NCBI GenBank assembly: GCA_016783965.1
Contig: JADHVO010000002.1
Location: 186,001-250,000, forward strand
Reading direction: 5' to 3'
Origin: Alphaproteobacteria bacterium
GTDB lineage: Bacteria; Pseudomonadota; Alphaproteobacteria; Micropepsales; Micropepsaceae
Length of the DNA: 64,000 nucleotides
Shown here: in pieces, positions 18,699 through 28,819 of the stretch
How the letters are laid out: each line of letters starts with the position of its first letter
Numbering within the stretch: the first letter of the stretch is position 1
The notes under the pieces: generated by a model
The model's input: the letters and a program-made list of their open reading frames with translations, nothing else
Told to the model about the DNA's origin: nothing
Databases searched by the model: none
Translations under genes and position numbers: made by a program

Positions 18699-19952
18699 AT
18701 GCCAACACACATCCCCCCGTTCAAGTCCGACTTCCTCCGCACCTTCGTGGAGCGCGGCGCCTATTACGCAAGCTCCGAGCCCTGGGAGGAACTTGACACC
18801 ATGTTCCGAACGGAACGGGTGACGGCCTATATCGGCTTCGACTGCACAGCCAAATCGATGCACATCGGCAATCTGGTGCAGTTGATGACGTTGCGGCGGC
18901 TCCAGCAGGCCGGGCACCGCCCGATCCTGCTGATGGGCGGCGGCACGACCAAGGCGGGCGATCCGTCCGGCAAGGACGAGACGCGCCTGATCCTGACACC
19001 GGAACAGATCAACGAGAACAAGAACAGCATGCTCTCGGGCGTGAGGCATCTGCTCCAGTTTGGCAACAAGCCGACCGACGCCATCATGGTCGACAACGCC
19101 GAATGGCTCGACAAGCTCGAATACATTCCGTTCCTGCGTGAGGTCGGCAGGCACTTTTCCGTCAACCGCATGCTGACGATGGACAGCGTACGCCTTCGTC
19201 TCGAGCGCGAGCAGCCGATGAGCTTCCTCGAGTTCAACTACTCGATCATGCAGGCTTACGACTACACGGAGCTGTACAAGCGGTACGGCTGCCGCTTGCA
19301 GTCTTGCGGCTCTGACCAGTGGGGCAATGTGGTGTCGGGCATCGACCTCGGCCGCCGCATGGGCCTGCCGCAACTCTTCGCCCTGTCGACACCGCTGATC
19401 ACCACCGCGTCGGGCGCCAAGATGGGCAAGAGCGTGTCGGGTGCCGTATGGCTGAACAAGGAGATGCTCAGCGTCTACGACTACTGGCAGTTCTGGCGCA
19501 ATTGCGAGGATGGCGACGTGGGAAAATTCCTGCGCCTGTTCACCGACCTGCCGCTGGACGAGATCGCGCGGCTGGAAGTGTTGCAGGGCGCGGAGCTGAA
19601 CGAAGCGAAGAAGATTCTTGCGACCGAGGCAACGGCGGTGCTGCATGGCCGCATGGCGGCGGACGAAGCGGCCGCGACCGCCCGACGCGTGTTCGAGGAA
19701 GGTGCTTCGGCAGAAGGATTGCCGACATTCGCGCTCAAGCTGCCGGATGGCGTGCTGAACCTCGCCGTCGCGACAGGGCTTGCCTCATCGAACTCCGAAG
19801 CCCGCAAACTGATCGCGAACAACGGGCTCAGGATCAACGACGTGGCGGTCAGCGATCCGCGCCTTCAGGTCACGGCGAGCGACCTGACCCCGGAAGGCGT
19901 GCTCAAACTGTCGAGCGGCAAGAAGAAGCACGTGCTGGTGAAGCCAGCTTAG
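18699..19952 (+). CDS. tyrS: Tyrosyl-tRNA synthetase
   Basis: 417-aa class I synthetase that charges tRNA-Tyr. The catalytic domain shows [16 protein letters not shown] (HIGH-type motif HIGN), the tyrosine pocket [12 protein letters not shown] and SDQWGN, and the KMSKS-type loop AKMGKS. The C-terminus is an S4-like RNA-binding domain ([16 protein letters not shown]). ATG 18699 is preferred because the earlier GTG sits inside a terminator hairpin. It converges with the AsmA-like gene, overlapping by 4 nt at the stop codons. Confidence 0.97.
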   Translation: MPTHIPPFKSDFLRTFVERGAYYASSEPWEELDTMFRTERVTAYIGFDCTAKSMHIGNLVQLMTLRRLQQAGHRPILLMGGGTTKAGDPSGKDETRLILTPEQINENKNSMLSGVRHLLQFGNKPTDAIMVDNAEWLDKLEYIPFLREVGRHFSVNRMLTMDSVRLRLEREQPMSFLEFNYSIMQAYDYTELYKRYGCRLQSCGSDQWGNVVSGIDLGRRMGLPQLFALSTPLITTASGAKMGKSVSGAVWLNKEMLSVYDYWQFWRNCEDGDVGKFLRLFTDLPLDEIARLEVLQGAELNEAKKILATEATAVLHGRMAADEAAATARRVFEEGASAEGLPTFALKLPDGVLNLAVATGLASSNSEARKLIANNGLRINDVAVSDPRLQVTASDLTPEGVLKLSSGKKKHVLVKPA

Positions 19953-22900
19953 TGCTGCACCGGCGACGGGGCACCGTTTTGTGGCATCACCGTCACCGGC
20001 GGCGGGTTATTCGACGGCGCGTTGGCAGCGTCGGGCATCTTGCCCTCGAAGATGTGGCGCAGAATGCCGGGCGTCAGCATCGAAAGGGGGTTGACCGTGA
20101 CCTTCGGCTCATCGGCATCGCCGCTGACAGCATAGCTGAGGCCGATGATGCCCTCGCCAGGCCTCGAAACCAGCAGATCGCCCAGCAGCGGAATGACGCC
20201 AAGAACGCTGTTGATGCCGAACAGCGGTACCAGTGTTCCCTTGAGTTCGACGTCGTTCTTTGGCCGGTCGAGATAGCCTTCGGCGCTCACGCCAATTGCG
20301 GGGCCGGTCGCTCGCGCGTCGTGAATGGCGATGACGTTGTTCCTGGAGCTGAACGGGATCCTGAGTTCGTCGACCGCAATCCCGTTGTTCTGCATCAGGT
20401 TGGCGAAGCCGATCAGCGAACCCGCACTGAACAGCCGCGCCAGGAACGGCTGGTTGAGCAGCCGGAAGTCCTTCAGGCGAACGACGCCTTCATAGTCGTT
20501 GGGCGTGCCGCCGCCCTGCCCCGACGCCGTCCCATGCAGCGTGCCCTGGAAGTCGAGCCTGCCGCCCTTGAGGCTGTTGAAGCCGAACAGACCCCGCGCG
20601 AGCGCGCCGAAATCGGAGGCAGTGAGGCTCAGCTTCCGGTCATTACCTGCCGCCACGATGCTGCCGGCGATCGCACCGTTCCTTCCGGTCGAAGCGTTCA
20701 GCGTCATGGTTGCCGGGCGGTCGGCGACGCCGGTGACGTCGAGCGCGAAGGGCGCGACGGACACGCCATTGCGCAAGGCGACGCGGTCGACTCTTGCATC
20801 GATATGAAACGGCTCGTCGAAGAACGAGTCGGAGCGGGCGCTCTTGCCGCCACCGGGCTTGCCACCGCCATTGCTCGTTCCGCGCGACGCGAGCCGCGTG
20901 CCGTCGACAGAACGGCCACGCAGCGTGATGTCGACTCCGGCGGGGCCGCGCGTCAGCTTGAGCGAAAAGTCGTTCGTCGCGCCAGCCTTGACGGATGGCG
21001 CATCGAGCGAAACGAGCTTTCCGTCATCGTCAAAGGTCATCCCGAACGTCGCCTGTAGGCTGGGGCTCGTGATCGTGGCGTTCTCGGTTCGCGGGATGCT
21101 GTGCGGTCCGAAGGTCACAGCGGCGCGGGACGTAGCGGGAAAACCGGCCGGTTTGGTGATGCCGAAGAGATCGAGGGTAAGCACGGACGGTGTCAGGTCC
21201 AGCGTCATGTCGGCGCCCGTGAGTTCTCCGCGGCGGCCGGTGAGGAGGGCGTTCAGGCCGACTGGTCCCCGGAAATAGTCGTCGGCGCGCAGGCCAAGGG
21301 TTTCACGGCCGGTCTCGTCCAGGAGTCCTTTCACACTGATCCGAGACGTGACCGGGCCAGTGGCCTTGAAGTCCTCGACCCAGTCGATGTTGAGCCGCGA
21401 ACCGGCAAGTCCGGTCACACCGGCGGCGTGCAGATGGCTGTTGTCTATCTCGAACATCACGTTGCCGTCGGCGAGCCGGAGTGTCTTGCCGAGCGCGATG
21501 CCGAAGCCCTGCACGGATGCCTTGACCGATATGCCGACGTCGTCGACGTCTAGGTTCTTGCGCATGGGCACATGAAAATTAAGGTCGATGCCCGCTTTGC
21601 CCGTCGTCTCCTCCGGATTGATGCCGAACCGGGTCGGATAGTTGAGCGGTTTGAGATCGGTCAGCTTCAGGACATCGGTCATCGTGCCGTCAATGTGACC
21701 GGTGATGTCGCCGGGCGACTCGGAGACGGAGAGGTCCGGAATGACCGCATGCGCCCGGGTCAACACCAGCGGCCCGATGCGGCCCCGGGTGAGATCGGCG
21801 GTAAACGAATTTCCGGTCAGCTTCGCCGTGCCATAGACTCCTGTCAGGTGGGTGAGCCCGCGGACATAGTTTGCCTCGACATTGGACATGGCGAAGGTCA
21901 TCAACAGCACGTTGTCGGGAATACGCGGCATGTCGAGCATGCCTGCTGGAAAGTGCGTCTCGAACACGATCGGCCCGAGGCTACCTGAGAAAATGTTGGC
22001 GTCGATCCACTCGCGGGCGCCCTCGCCTGTGCCGAGCGGCCAGTAGTGCAAGAGGTCGCGCACGCTCATCGCCTCGATGCGGCCCTTGAGCTCGGCCGCA
22101 GGCGACATCTTGTCGACCAGCGTGATCTTGCCCGCGGTGTTCAAAACCAGCGAGCCACCTTTGGTCCTCAGATAGTCGAGCAGAATGTCATGCGTGGCCG
22201 GCACATAGGTGCCCTTGACCTGCACGAGCGGCAAGAACACCGGCCGGCTAAATGTACCGGGCACGGCCAGTGCCGTCTTGTCGGCCGTCAGTTCGACACC
22301 GAGACGGGTAACAGCGCCACCGCCGTCGTAGATCAGATTGGTTCTGCCGACGACATGCGCCTGGAGTTGGTCGGACTCCAGCGACGCATCGTCAAGCGTG
22401 ATATGCGCCGTCGAGCGATCGTAGCGGCCGGCGACGTGCATCTTGGCGACGCGGATCGGCTTCTGGATGCCGACCAGCACGGCGGTCCCGTTGGCCGACG
22501 CTGCAAACTGGGCGTTGAGCAGATGCGTGCCGTCGATCACGAAGCCGGCCGAGAAGTCGGCCTGCATCGCAATTGTCTGAAGGAACTGAAACATCGGCGC
22601 GTTGTGCCCGAGCGCGGCAATATCGAGGTGCTCGACCCTGATCTGCCCGCTGACCGGACCCTGGGCGGGCGGCAGGATCATCCTGCCCGTGACATGCGCC
22701 GCCTTGCCGGTAACCTCGATGTCCGCGTCGAGCGTCGAGACGAGATTGCGGCCCTCCGTCGCGATACGGACATCGGCGCGCGGCGATACAAGGAAAAGGC
22801 CCGTCGTCTGGTCCTTGAAGGCGAGCCGCGCGTCGCGGACCGCGAAACTGTGTAGCGACGAGGCGCTCGAACTGTTCTTGTTGATCGCGTCGGTGATACG

Positions 22901-23446
22901 CCGGATGATGTCGGCTTGGCTCTCGTCGTTCTCCAAACCAAGCCGAAGCGTGCCGGTGCGGTCGCGCACCAGCACGAGTTGCACTCCGACAAGCGTGACA
23001 CGCGTCACAACAACCTTGCCCTGCACGAAAGGACCGGCGGCCAGGTCGATGTCGGCCTGCGGCGCCTGTGCGATGATGCGGCCGCGGGAGTCGAAGACCC
23101 GCGCCCCCAGCACGACGAGGTTCACCCGTCCCTGGCTCCGGGACCACTCGATTGCTGCCTGGTCGTACTTGATGGTGATGCCGGGGAGCGCCTGAGCGAG
23201 GGCGTCCGAGATCTGACCCGACAGCGGCCCGAGAGAGATGGGGCCGACAAGAAGGCGCAGGCCGGCACCGACCACGAAGAACAGAGCAGCAACAGCAAGA
23301 GCTGCGCCGATCAGGGCGGTACGGCTGATATGGTGCGACTTTACGTACCTGCCGATGAGGGTCGAATTCCAAGCCTCCGAGAGACTGGTTCTGACCCGTG
23401 ACGGTCCGATATCGCCGGGCCGGGCAGCTACAGGGTCTTGGGCCAA
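19949..23446 (-). CDS. Large AsmA/YhdP-like envelope protein (DUF3971)
   Basis: 1165-aa protein with one N-terminal transmembrane segment (about residues 42-66) and a long periplasmic beta-rich region. It matches the YhdP/TamB/AsmA superfamily: a DUF3971-type middle and a C-terminal AsmA-like region ([24 protein letters not shown], then VDELRIPF... [20 protein letters not shown]). Such proteins bridge inner and outer membrane and are implicated in phospholipid transport. The only plausible start is TTG 23446, with GAGG about 10 nt upstream; no ATG occurs before the membrane segment. It lies alone, divergent from bcp. Confidence 0.86.
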   Translation of the reverse strand: MAQDPVAARPGDIGPSRVRTSLSEAWNSTLIGRYVKSHHISRTALIGAALAVAALFFVVGAGLRLLVGPISLGPLSGQISDALAQALPGITIKYDQAAIEWSRSQGRVNLVVLGARVFDSRGRIIAQAPQADIDLAAGPFVQGKVVVTRVTLVGVQLVLVRDRTGTLRLGLENDESQADIIRRITDAINKNSSSASSLHSFAVRDARLAFKDQTTGLFLVSPRADVRIATEGRNLVSTLDADIEVTGKAAHVTGRMILPPAQGPVSGQIRVEHLDIAALGHNAPMFQFLQTIAMQADFSAGFVIDGTHLLNAQFAASANGTAVLVGIQKPIRVAKMHVAGRYDRSTAHITLDDASLESDQLQAHVVGRTNLIYDGGGAVTRLGVELTADKTALAVPGTFSRPVFLPLVQVKGTYVPATHDILLDYLRTKGGSLVLNTAGKITLVDKMSPAAELKGRIEAMSVRDLLHYWPLGTGEGAREWIDANIFSGSLGPIVFETHFPAGMLDMPRIPDNVLLMTFAMSNVEANYVRGLTHLTGVYGTAKLTGNSFTADLTRGRIGPLVLTRAHAVIPDLSVSESPGDITGHIDGTMTDVLKLTDLKPLNYPTRFGINPEETTGKAGIDLNFHVPMRKNLDVDDVGISVKASVQGFGIALGKTLRLADGNVMFEIDNSHLHAAGVTGLAGSRLNIDWVEDFKATGPVTSRISVKGLLDETGRETLGLRADDYFRGPVGLNALLTGRRGELTGADMTLDLTPSVLTLDLFGITKPAGFPATSRAAVTFGPHSIPRTENATITSPSLQATFGMTFDDDGKLVSLDAPSVKAGATNDFSLKLTRGPAGVDITLRGRSVDGTRLASRGTSNGGGKPGGGKSARSDSFFDEPFHIDARVDRVALRNGVSVAPFALDVTGVADRPATMTLNASTGRNGAIAGSIVAAGNDRKLSLTASDFGALARGLFGFNSLKGGRLDFQGTLHGTASGQGGGTPNDYEGVVRLKDFRLLNQPFLARLFSAGSLIGFANLMQNNGIAVDELRIPFSSRNNVIAIHDARATGPAIGVSAEGYLDRPKNDVELKGTLVPLFGINSVLGVIPLLGDLLVSRPGEGIIGLSYAVSGDADEPKVTVNPLSMLTPGILRHIFEGKMPDAANAPSNNPPPVTVMPQNGAPSPVQH

Positions 23447-23584
23447 CGGAAGCGCACCTCTAACCCCCTAAAATCGTGGAAGAATGGGGCCGAAGCTTGG
23501 CCTTCGCGCCCCAAATCAGCTATCAGCTTATGGCCTAGACCTAGACCCAAGGTAAACGCCTATTCGCCCCGTGAGGAGTGAACG

Positions 23585-24052
23585 ATGGAACTTAATGCCG
23601 GCGACAAGGCCCCGAAGTTCCGTCTTGCCACCGATGGCAACGGCGAAGTATCGAGCGCCGCTCTTAAGGGTAAACCCTACGTTCTGTATTTCTATCCAAA
23701 GGACGACACTTCGGGCTGCACTAAGGAAGCGATCGGGTTCTCCGAAGCCAAGAGGAAGTTCGACGCGCTGGGCGTAAGCCTGATTGGCGTGTCAAAGGAC
23801 AGCACGGCCTCGCATGACAAGTTCAAGGCCAAGCACAAATTGAAGATCACGCTGGGCTCGGACCCCGATCAGAAGACGATCGAGGACTGGGGCGTTTGGG
23901 TGGAGAAAAGCTTGTACGGCCGCAAATACATGGGAATTGAACGCGCCACCTTCCTGGTGGATGCAAAGGGAACGATCGCGCAGGCGTGGCACAAGGTGAA
24001 GGTGCCCGGTCATGTTGACGCCGTGCTGGCCGCCGCGAAGACGCTGGCATGA
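23585..24052 (+). CDS. bcp: Thioredoxin-dependent peroxiredoxin, Bcp/PrxQ family
   Basis: 155-aa peroxiredoxin that reduces hydroperoxides. The peroxidatic cysteine is Cys45 in DDTSGCTKEA. The usual resolving Cys five residues later is Ile50, so this is the one-Cys form, dependent on an external thiol. The helix 'GVSLIGVSKDSTASHDKF' and the C-terminal Arg region (IERATFLVD) fit the family. GAGGAG at 23573-23578 precedes ATG 23585. The stop overlaps an in-frame ATG of the next ORF. Confidence 0.93.
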   Translation: MELNAGDKAPKFRLATDGNGEVSSAALKGKPYVLYFYPKDDTSGCTKEAIGFSEAKRKFDALGVSLIGVSKDSTASHDKFKAKHKLKITLGSDPDQKTIEDWGVWVEKSLYGRKYMGIERATFLVDAKGTIAQAWHKVKVPGHVDAVLAAAKTLA

Positions 24053-24198
24053 AGCCGCATCTGCCGAAAAACAAGGGTTTGCCGCGGTTAACCTCCAAAT
24101 CGTTTTTCTGGGGCAAGAGCTTGATCCGCCGTCGACAAATGAGTGAAATGCGCGCCTTCGGGGTAAGCGCGCAAGACGCTAACAAGGGTGAGATTGGG

Positions 24199-25647
24199 AT
24201 GGCGGGGACGCTCGTCGAGCGCGTCTGGGCTTGGCTCCACGAGACTTTTCCGGAGCGCCAGATCTACATCCGCTCGGACGGGCGCGTGCAATTCTTCACC
24301 TTCGGCGCGACGCTTCAGGCGACGCTCGCTGGCCTGTCGCTGATCTTCCTGGGCTGGGTGGCATTTGCCACGGTCAACGTAATTTTCAAGGACCGCATCA
24401 TCGCGGCCAAGGATCACCGCTACCAGCAGATGCAGTCTGCCTATGAGAACAGGGTCGCAGATCTTCAGCTCTCGCAGGACGAGCTCAACAATGCGTTGGT
24501 CACGGCCGAAGACCGCTTCAAGGCGACGGCCGACGAGCTCGAGTTGAAGCAGAACACGATCCTGAAATTCCTGAACAAGAAGCGCCAGGTGGACTCGACA
24601 CTTGCCGTTCTGTCGAACACGGGCATACGCGAGGGACACGACGACGGGACTACCGAATCCGGCGACGCCGGTCCCGGACCAGCGCCTTCGGACGACATCG
24701 ACAGCACTACGCCGCCGCCCACCGGCACGACGCCCGTCGATATGGGAGGTGCTTCCGAGCTTCGCGTGATGCCGCAGCCTCCGGCGGTGCAGCCGCGGAC
24801 TGCCAAGCCAACGAAGGCGAGCCTGCTCGACTTCAGTGGTGCTGTAGATCGGATCAGGGGCCTGCTGTTCGGCACGCCGTCATCGATTCCGGCGGCCACG
24901 GACCTGGCCTATAGCCGCCATCCGGGCCTTCGCATCCTCGCTGATCAGACCGCGCGCGTCGCGCGCCTCGGCCGCAATGAGACGGTGCTCATGGCGCGGA
25001 CCCAGACGGAGGTCGCTGAGGGCGTCGCAACGATCCAGGCCGTGATCCGCCGTACGGGCATCAACCCGGACACATATACCCAGCGGTTCAACGCGAGCGA
25101 AGGTGTTGGCGGTCCCGAATGGCCTCTCCAGGCGATGCACATAGACGGTATCGCAGATGCTGCCTTCACGAATGCATACCTGCGCGCCTCCGCCGTGCTG
25201 GACCAGATGAATACGCTGCTGACCGCCATGCAGCACATTCCGCTGACAACGCCGGTCTGGGGCCCGGCCTTCGAGCGCACATCAGGCTTCGGGGCGCGCA
25301 TCGATCCGTTTACCGGCCATTACTCATTCCACCCAGGCATCGATTTCGCCGGCCCGTGGGGCGCGCAGATTTCGGCCACGGCGCCAGGAACCGTGGTTTA
25401 TGCCGGCCCGCGCGGCGGGTATGGCAACATGGTAGAAATTGACCATGGTTTTGGAATCCGTACCCGTTATGGGCATATGTCATCGATTCTTGTTCAAGTA
25501 GGGGCTAAGGTAGCCAAGGGCGCGCCCATCGGAAGGCTTGGATCGACGGGGCGCAGCACCGGGCCGCACGTGCACTACGAGGTCTGGTACGACGATGTCG
25601 TAAGGAATCCGAGCACCTTTATCGAGGCGGGGCGCCATGTTCTCTAG
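24199..25647 (+). CDS. M23 family metallopeptidase, membrane-anchored
   Basis: 482-aa predicted peptidoglycan endopeptidase. One transmembrane segment (about residues 35-58) is followed by a coiled coil (~70-135), a Pro/Thr-rich linker and a C-terminal LytM domain. The zinc ligands are visible: His378 and Asp382 (FHPGIDFAG) and His457/His459 (GPHVHYEVW). GTRYGHMSS is also present. ATG 24199 is chosen for its AAGGGTGAG site and because it puts the membrane segment near the N-terminus; the frame is open back to 24049, overlapping bcp. The 3' end overlaps the bactofilin gene by 11 nt. Confidence 0.9.
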   Translation: MAGTLVERVWAWLHETFPERQIYIRSDGRVQFFTFGATLQATLAGLSLIFLGWVAFATVNVIFKDRIIAAKDHRYQQMQSAYENRVADLQLSQDELNNALVTAEDRFKATADELELKQNTILKFLNKKRQVDSTLAVLSNTGIREGHDDGTTESGDAGPGPAPSDDIDSTTPPPTGTTPVDMGGASELRVMPQPPAVQPRTAKPTKASLLDFSGAVDRIRGLLFGTPSSIPAATDLAYSRHPGLRILADQTARVARLGRNETVLMARTQTEVAEGVATIQAVIRRTGINPDTYTQRFNASEGVGGPEWPLQAMHIDGIADAAFTNAYLRASAVLDQMNTLLTAMQHIPLTTPVWGPAFERTSGFGARIDPFTGHYSFHPGIDFAGPWGAQISATAPGTVVYAGPRGGYGNMVEIDHGFGIRTRYGHMSSILVQVGAKVAKGAPIGRLGSTGRSTGPHVHYEVWYDDVVRNPSTFIEAGRHVL

Positions 25648-26200
25648 CAAGAAGGATTCTGCACCTGCGGCTGCGCCGAGCGTACCGCCGCTGAAGCGAG
25701 CTGCGCGCTCGTCGGCGCCCTCCATCATCAGCGCCGATCTGGTCGTGAACGGCACGCTGACCTCGACGGGCGACATCCAGATCGACGGCCGCGTCGAAGG
25801 CGACGTGCACTCCGCCGGGCTCGTGGTTGGGGACAAGGCGTTCATCCACGGCGAAATCATGGCCGAGGAAATCACCATCCGCGGGCGCGTGCAGGGGTCA
25901 GTCCGCGCGCGCAAGGTGCTGCTCTGCTCGACGAGCCATGTCGAAGGCAATATTCTGCATGAAGCGTTCGCGGTAGAGACCGGCGCGTTCTTCGAGGGCA
26001 ATTGCCGCCACGCCGACAATCCACTCGCTGACGACCCGGCGAAGAGGATCGCGAGCCCGGCGCCCTCCACACCGGCTGCCGCTCCCGCTCCGCCTCCCGC
26101 CCCGGCCCCGGCATTCACCACCGTGACGCGCCCCATGCCGACCAGCGATGCGCGCCCGGCAGCGGCCGCGACCTTTGCGCCGCTCAAGACCGGCGCCTGA
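25637..26200 (+). CDS. Bactofilin family cytoskeletal protein
   Basis: 187-aa protein with a central bactofilin beta-helix (about residues 27-135): SIISADLVVNGTLTSTGDIQIDGRVEGDVHS and the repeating 'G.V.G.V.A..V' pattern. Both tails are Ala/Pro rich and disordered, as usual. Bactofilins polymerise without nucleotide and position cell-wall enzymes. It overlaps the upstream M23 gene, a pairing seen widely in proteobacteria, which suggests that the filament places that hydrolase. Confidence 0.93.
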   Translation: MFSSKKDSAPAAAPSVPPLKRAARSSAPSIISADLVVNGTLTSTGDIQIDGRVEGDVHSAGLVVGDKAFIHGEIMAEEITIRGRVQGSVRARKVLLCSTSHVEGNILHEAFAVETGAFFEGNCRHADNPLADDPAKRIASPAPSTPAAAPAPPPAPAPAFTTVTRPMPTSDARPAAAATFAPLKTGA

Positions 26201-26223
26201 CGTTTCAGCACACCAACAGCAAG

Positions 26224-26260
26224 CCCCGCCACGGATATCGCCGCGGCGGGGTTTTGTTTT
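26224..26260 (+). terminator. Terminator after the bactofilin gene
   Basis: CCCCGCC (26224-26230) pairs with GGCGGGG (26245-26251), with an additional inner CGG/CCG pairing, followed by TTTTGTTTT. It also separates the convergent 26-codon gene. Confidence 0.88.
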
Positions 26261-26269
26261 AGTGCCGTG

Positions 26270-26350
26270 TCACGCGTGGCCGGTGACGAGCCACAGCACG
26301 ATGATGATCGGGATGGGAACCCCGATCAGCCAAAGCAGAAGCGAGCGCAT
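26270..26350 (-). CDS. 26-aa hydrophobic membrane peptide
   Basis: Tiny single-pass protein (begins MRSLLLWLIGVPIPIIIV) ending in a short polar tail. An AGGGA site 6 nt upstream of ATG 26350 and the conserved-looking 'LLLWLIGVPIPIII' core support translation. Similar short 'WLIGVPIPIIIL' peptides are familiar from alphaproteobacterial genomes, with no known role. It would be missed by normal length cut-offs. Confidence 0.55.
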   Translation of the reverse strand: MRSLLLWLIGVPIPIIIVLWLVTGHA

Positions 26351-26480
26351 GTCCGTCCCTGATGAAGTCGGCGATTGAATGCGCGAAGCAACAAGAAGGT
26401 TCCGGGCGCGGCCATGGCCGACCAAGGAACGACGCGGTGCCGGGCGCGTTGCCGGTGCGCATCCAGCCTGGAATTCTTCC

Positions 26481-27605
26481 ATGACCACGACCGCTGTTGT
26501 GAATGAGGACACGGCGACACTCGTCAGCGACGACACAGCGACAAGGCGATTTTCGTGGAGCGCAGCCTTTGCAGGCGCCTTCGTCGCAACCGCGGTGACG
26601 CTGCTGCTTCTGACGCTGGGCTACGGTGTCGGACTATCGCTGGTGACGGCCCGGAATGCGACCGAAAACGGGACGATTACCTTTCTGACCTTGGGCGCGA
26701 TCTATTTCCTGGCAGCGCAGGCCTTCGGCTTTGCAGTCGGCGGACACATCGTCGCACGCATGATTGGCCCTGCGCTTGAGACCGACCGCGACGAAGAAAT
26801 CCGCGCGGGAACCCACGGGCTGGTAGCGTGGGCACTGGCAGTCGTCGCCATCGCGACGCTGATCGCGCTGTCCGTGGTAGCCGGCGGTGCCGCTACCGCG
26901 GGCGCCATGAGCACCGCGTTGGCGTCGACGTCACCAACACGCAGCGACGGCGCCGCAGCACCTTCACCCGTCACCGCCTATTGGGTCGACACCCTTTTCC
27001 GCGCGCCGTCGGCGAAGGCGGCGCTCGCCAGCTTCCGCCGGTACGCGCAGGCCAACAGCACGGCGACCGACGCGCCGCCGCCGGCCAGCGACACCGCGAC
27101 ACCGAACCAGACGCCGTCGGCCAACAGCACCGCAGAGCCTGAATCGACACCGCCCATGACCAACAGTGTGGTGCCCCTCAATGGCAGTGCGACCGCGCCA
27201 GTCGCAGCCGTCCCTGCAACAGCGACATCGATGCCGGCGACCGTGCGCAGCACCGCGGCGGACAAGGCGGAAGCCGGCCGCATTCTCACCGTCGGCATGG
27301 CCAAGGGCGGCACGCTGTCCGGCGACGACAAGGCACAGCTCGCGCGCATCATCGCCAACGACACCGGCATGGGACTCGATTCGGCGGTGGCGCGGGTAAA
27401 CGACGTCGTGAGTCGCATTCACGCCGACGAGGTCCAGACCGCGGAGATGGCGCGCAAGACTGCGGCCTATGCCAGCCTGTGGACCGCCTTCGCGCTGCTG
27501 TTCGGCGCGATCGTCGCGGTGGCGGCGGCGATCTCGGCACGCTGGAAGGACGACAAGGAGCACGGCCTGTTGCCGGGCACCCGCGTCAGCGAAGTGAAGT
27601 TCTAA
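26481..27605 (+). CDS. Hypothetical multi-pass membrane protein
   Basis: 374-aa protein of unknown function. Three hydrophobic spans fall at about residues 28-54, 65-95 and 114-140; a long Ala/Thr/Ser/Pro-rich non-membrane region follows (~145-275), then a helical segment 'ADKAEAGRILTVGMAKGGTLSGDDKAQLARIIANDTGM' and a final membrane span (~335-365). The early part (AFAGAFVATAVTLLLLTLGYGVGL) resembles integral membrane proteins found in many proteobacteria. ATG 26481 places the first span ~28 residues in; the frame is open 34 codons further upstream, and the RBS is weak in either case. Confidence 0.72.
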   Translation: MTTTAVVNEDTATLVSDDTATRRFSWSAAFAGAFVATAVTLLLLTLGYGVGLSLVTARNATENGTITFLTLGAIYFLAAQAFGFAVGGHIVARMIGPALETDRDEEIRAGTHGLVAWALAVVAIATLIALSVVAGGAATAGAMSTALASTSPTRSDGAAAPSPVTAYWVDTLFRAPSAKAALASFRRYAQANSTATDAPPPASDTATPNQTPSANSTAEPESTPPMTNSVVPLNGSATAPVAAVPATATSMPATVRSTAADKAEAGRILTVGMAKGGTLSGDDKAQLARIIANDTGMGLDSAVARVNDVVSRIHADEVQTAEMARKTAAYASLWTAFALLFGAIVAVAAAISARWKDDKEHGLLPGTRVSEVKF

Positions 27606-27609
27606 GGGG

Positions 27610-28741
27610 CTACTCGAGGTCCTCGATCTTGGCTGCCGGCTTGCCGCCGACGGCCTGGGCGAGCGCCGCAGCCATAAACGGATCGATGTCACCGTCGAGC
27701 ACGTCGTCGGGCGTGCGGCTTTCGACGCCAGTGCGCAGATCTTTCACCAGCTGGTAGGGCTGGAGCACATACGAGCGGATCTGGTGGCCCCAGCCGATGT
27801 CCGACTTCTCGCCGATGAAGGCGCCGGTCTCGTCCTGCTTCTTCTTCAGTTCGATCTCGTAGAGGCGGGCGCGGAGCATGTCCCAGCAATTGGCGCGGTT
27901 CTGGTGCTGCGAGCGCTCGGTCTGGCAGGCGACCGCGATGCCGGTGGGGATGTGCGTGATGCGCACCGCGGATTCGGTCTTGTTGACGTGCTGGCCGCCG
28001 GCGCCGGACGCGCGATAGACGTCGATGCGGACATCCTTTTCGGGCACGTCGATCTCGATCGACTGGTCGATTACCGGATAGACCGTCACCGAGGAGAACG
28101 AGGTGTGGCGCCGCGCGTTGGAGTCGAACGGCGAGATGCGGACCAGGCGATGCACGCCGCCTTCGGTCTTCAGCCAGCCGTAGGCGTTGTCGCCCTTGAC
28201 CAGGATGGTCGCGGACTTGATGCCGGCGCCCTCGCCTTCGCTCTCTTCGAGATATTCCACCTTGTAGCCGTGCTTCTCGGCCCAGCGCGTGTACATGCGC
28301 AGCAGCATCGAGGCCCAGTCCTGACTTTCGGTACCGCCGGCGCCAGCGTGGATCTCGAGATAGGTGTCGTTGCCATCGGCCTCGCCGGAGAGCATCGACT
28401 CCAGGCGCTGTTGTTCGGCGCGCTTCTGCAAGTCGCCGATGGTGCGCTCGGCGTCTGCCACCATCGCGGTGTCGTTCTCGGCCTCCGCCAGCTCGATCAG
28501 ACCGAGCGCATCGGCGAGCTCGTTCTCAAGGCCCCTCACGGCGGTAATGGACGCATCCAGCTTCTGACGTTCGCGCATCAGCTTCTGGGCGTCCGTCGGA
28601 TTGTTCCAGATGGCGGCGTCTTCCGCCTTCGCGTTCAGTTCGTCGAGGCGGCGAAGGGCCCGATCCCAGTCAAAGATGCCTCCTCAGCAGGGCGATGGCC
28701 TGCTGGATGTCTTCGACGCTACGGGCGATTTCGGGGCGCAT
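27610..28741 (-). CDS. prfB: Peptide chain release factor 2, with programmed +1 frameshift
   Basis: Releases peptides at UGA and UAA. The first 23 codons (28741-28673, [19 protein letters not shown]...) end at CTT, followed by an in-frame TGA. After a +1 shift, translation continues GAC TGG GAT and runs to 27610, for about 376 aa. The main part shows the GGQ motif ([20 protein letters not shown]) needed for hydrolysis. The RF2 anticodon-like SPF motif is also present (RISPFDSNA). A reading frame called only from ATG 28578 would lose the N-terminal ~54 residues. The stop lies 5 bp from the convergent membrane-protein gene. Confidence 0.95.
28669..28684 (-). other. prfB programmed +1 frameshift site
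   Basis: On the minus strand the sequence is AGGAGG CAT CTT TGA C. The AGGAGG acts as an internal Shine-Dalgarno 3 nt before the CTT slip codon, and the UGA is followed by C, the weak stop context. This is the same layout as the E. coli site, so RF2 would regulate its own synthesis. Confidence 0.93.
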
Positions 28742-28780
28742 TCTGTTCTCCGGGGGTCGTGATATAGGGGCGGAGGGCCG

Positions 28781-28819
28781 AAAAAGCAAAAGCCGCCTTC
28801 GGTGCACTTCGGGCGGCTT
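28781..28819 (-). terminator. Minus-strand terminator upstream of prfB
   Basis: AAGCCGCC and GGCGGCTT (28819-28790 on the minus strand) form an 8-bp stem with a 14-base loop, followed by TTGCTTTTT. It would end a minus-strand transcript coming from the 28.8-29.6 kb gap or from the PBP1A gene, insulating prfB. Confidence 0.7.

Noticed and set aside
24049-24198. N-terminal extension of the M23 peptidase starting at the ATGA overlap with bcp
   Set aside because: The extra 50 residues are basic and unstructured and push the membrane anchor inward; ATG 24199 has its own ribosome site.
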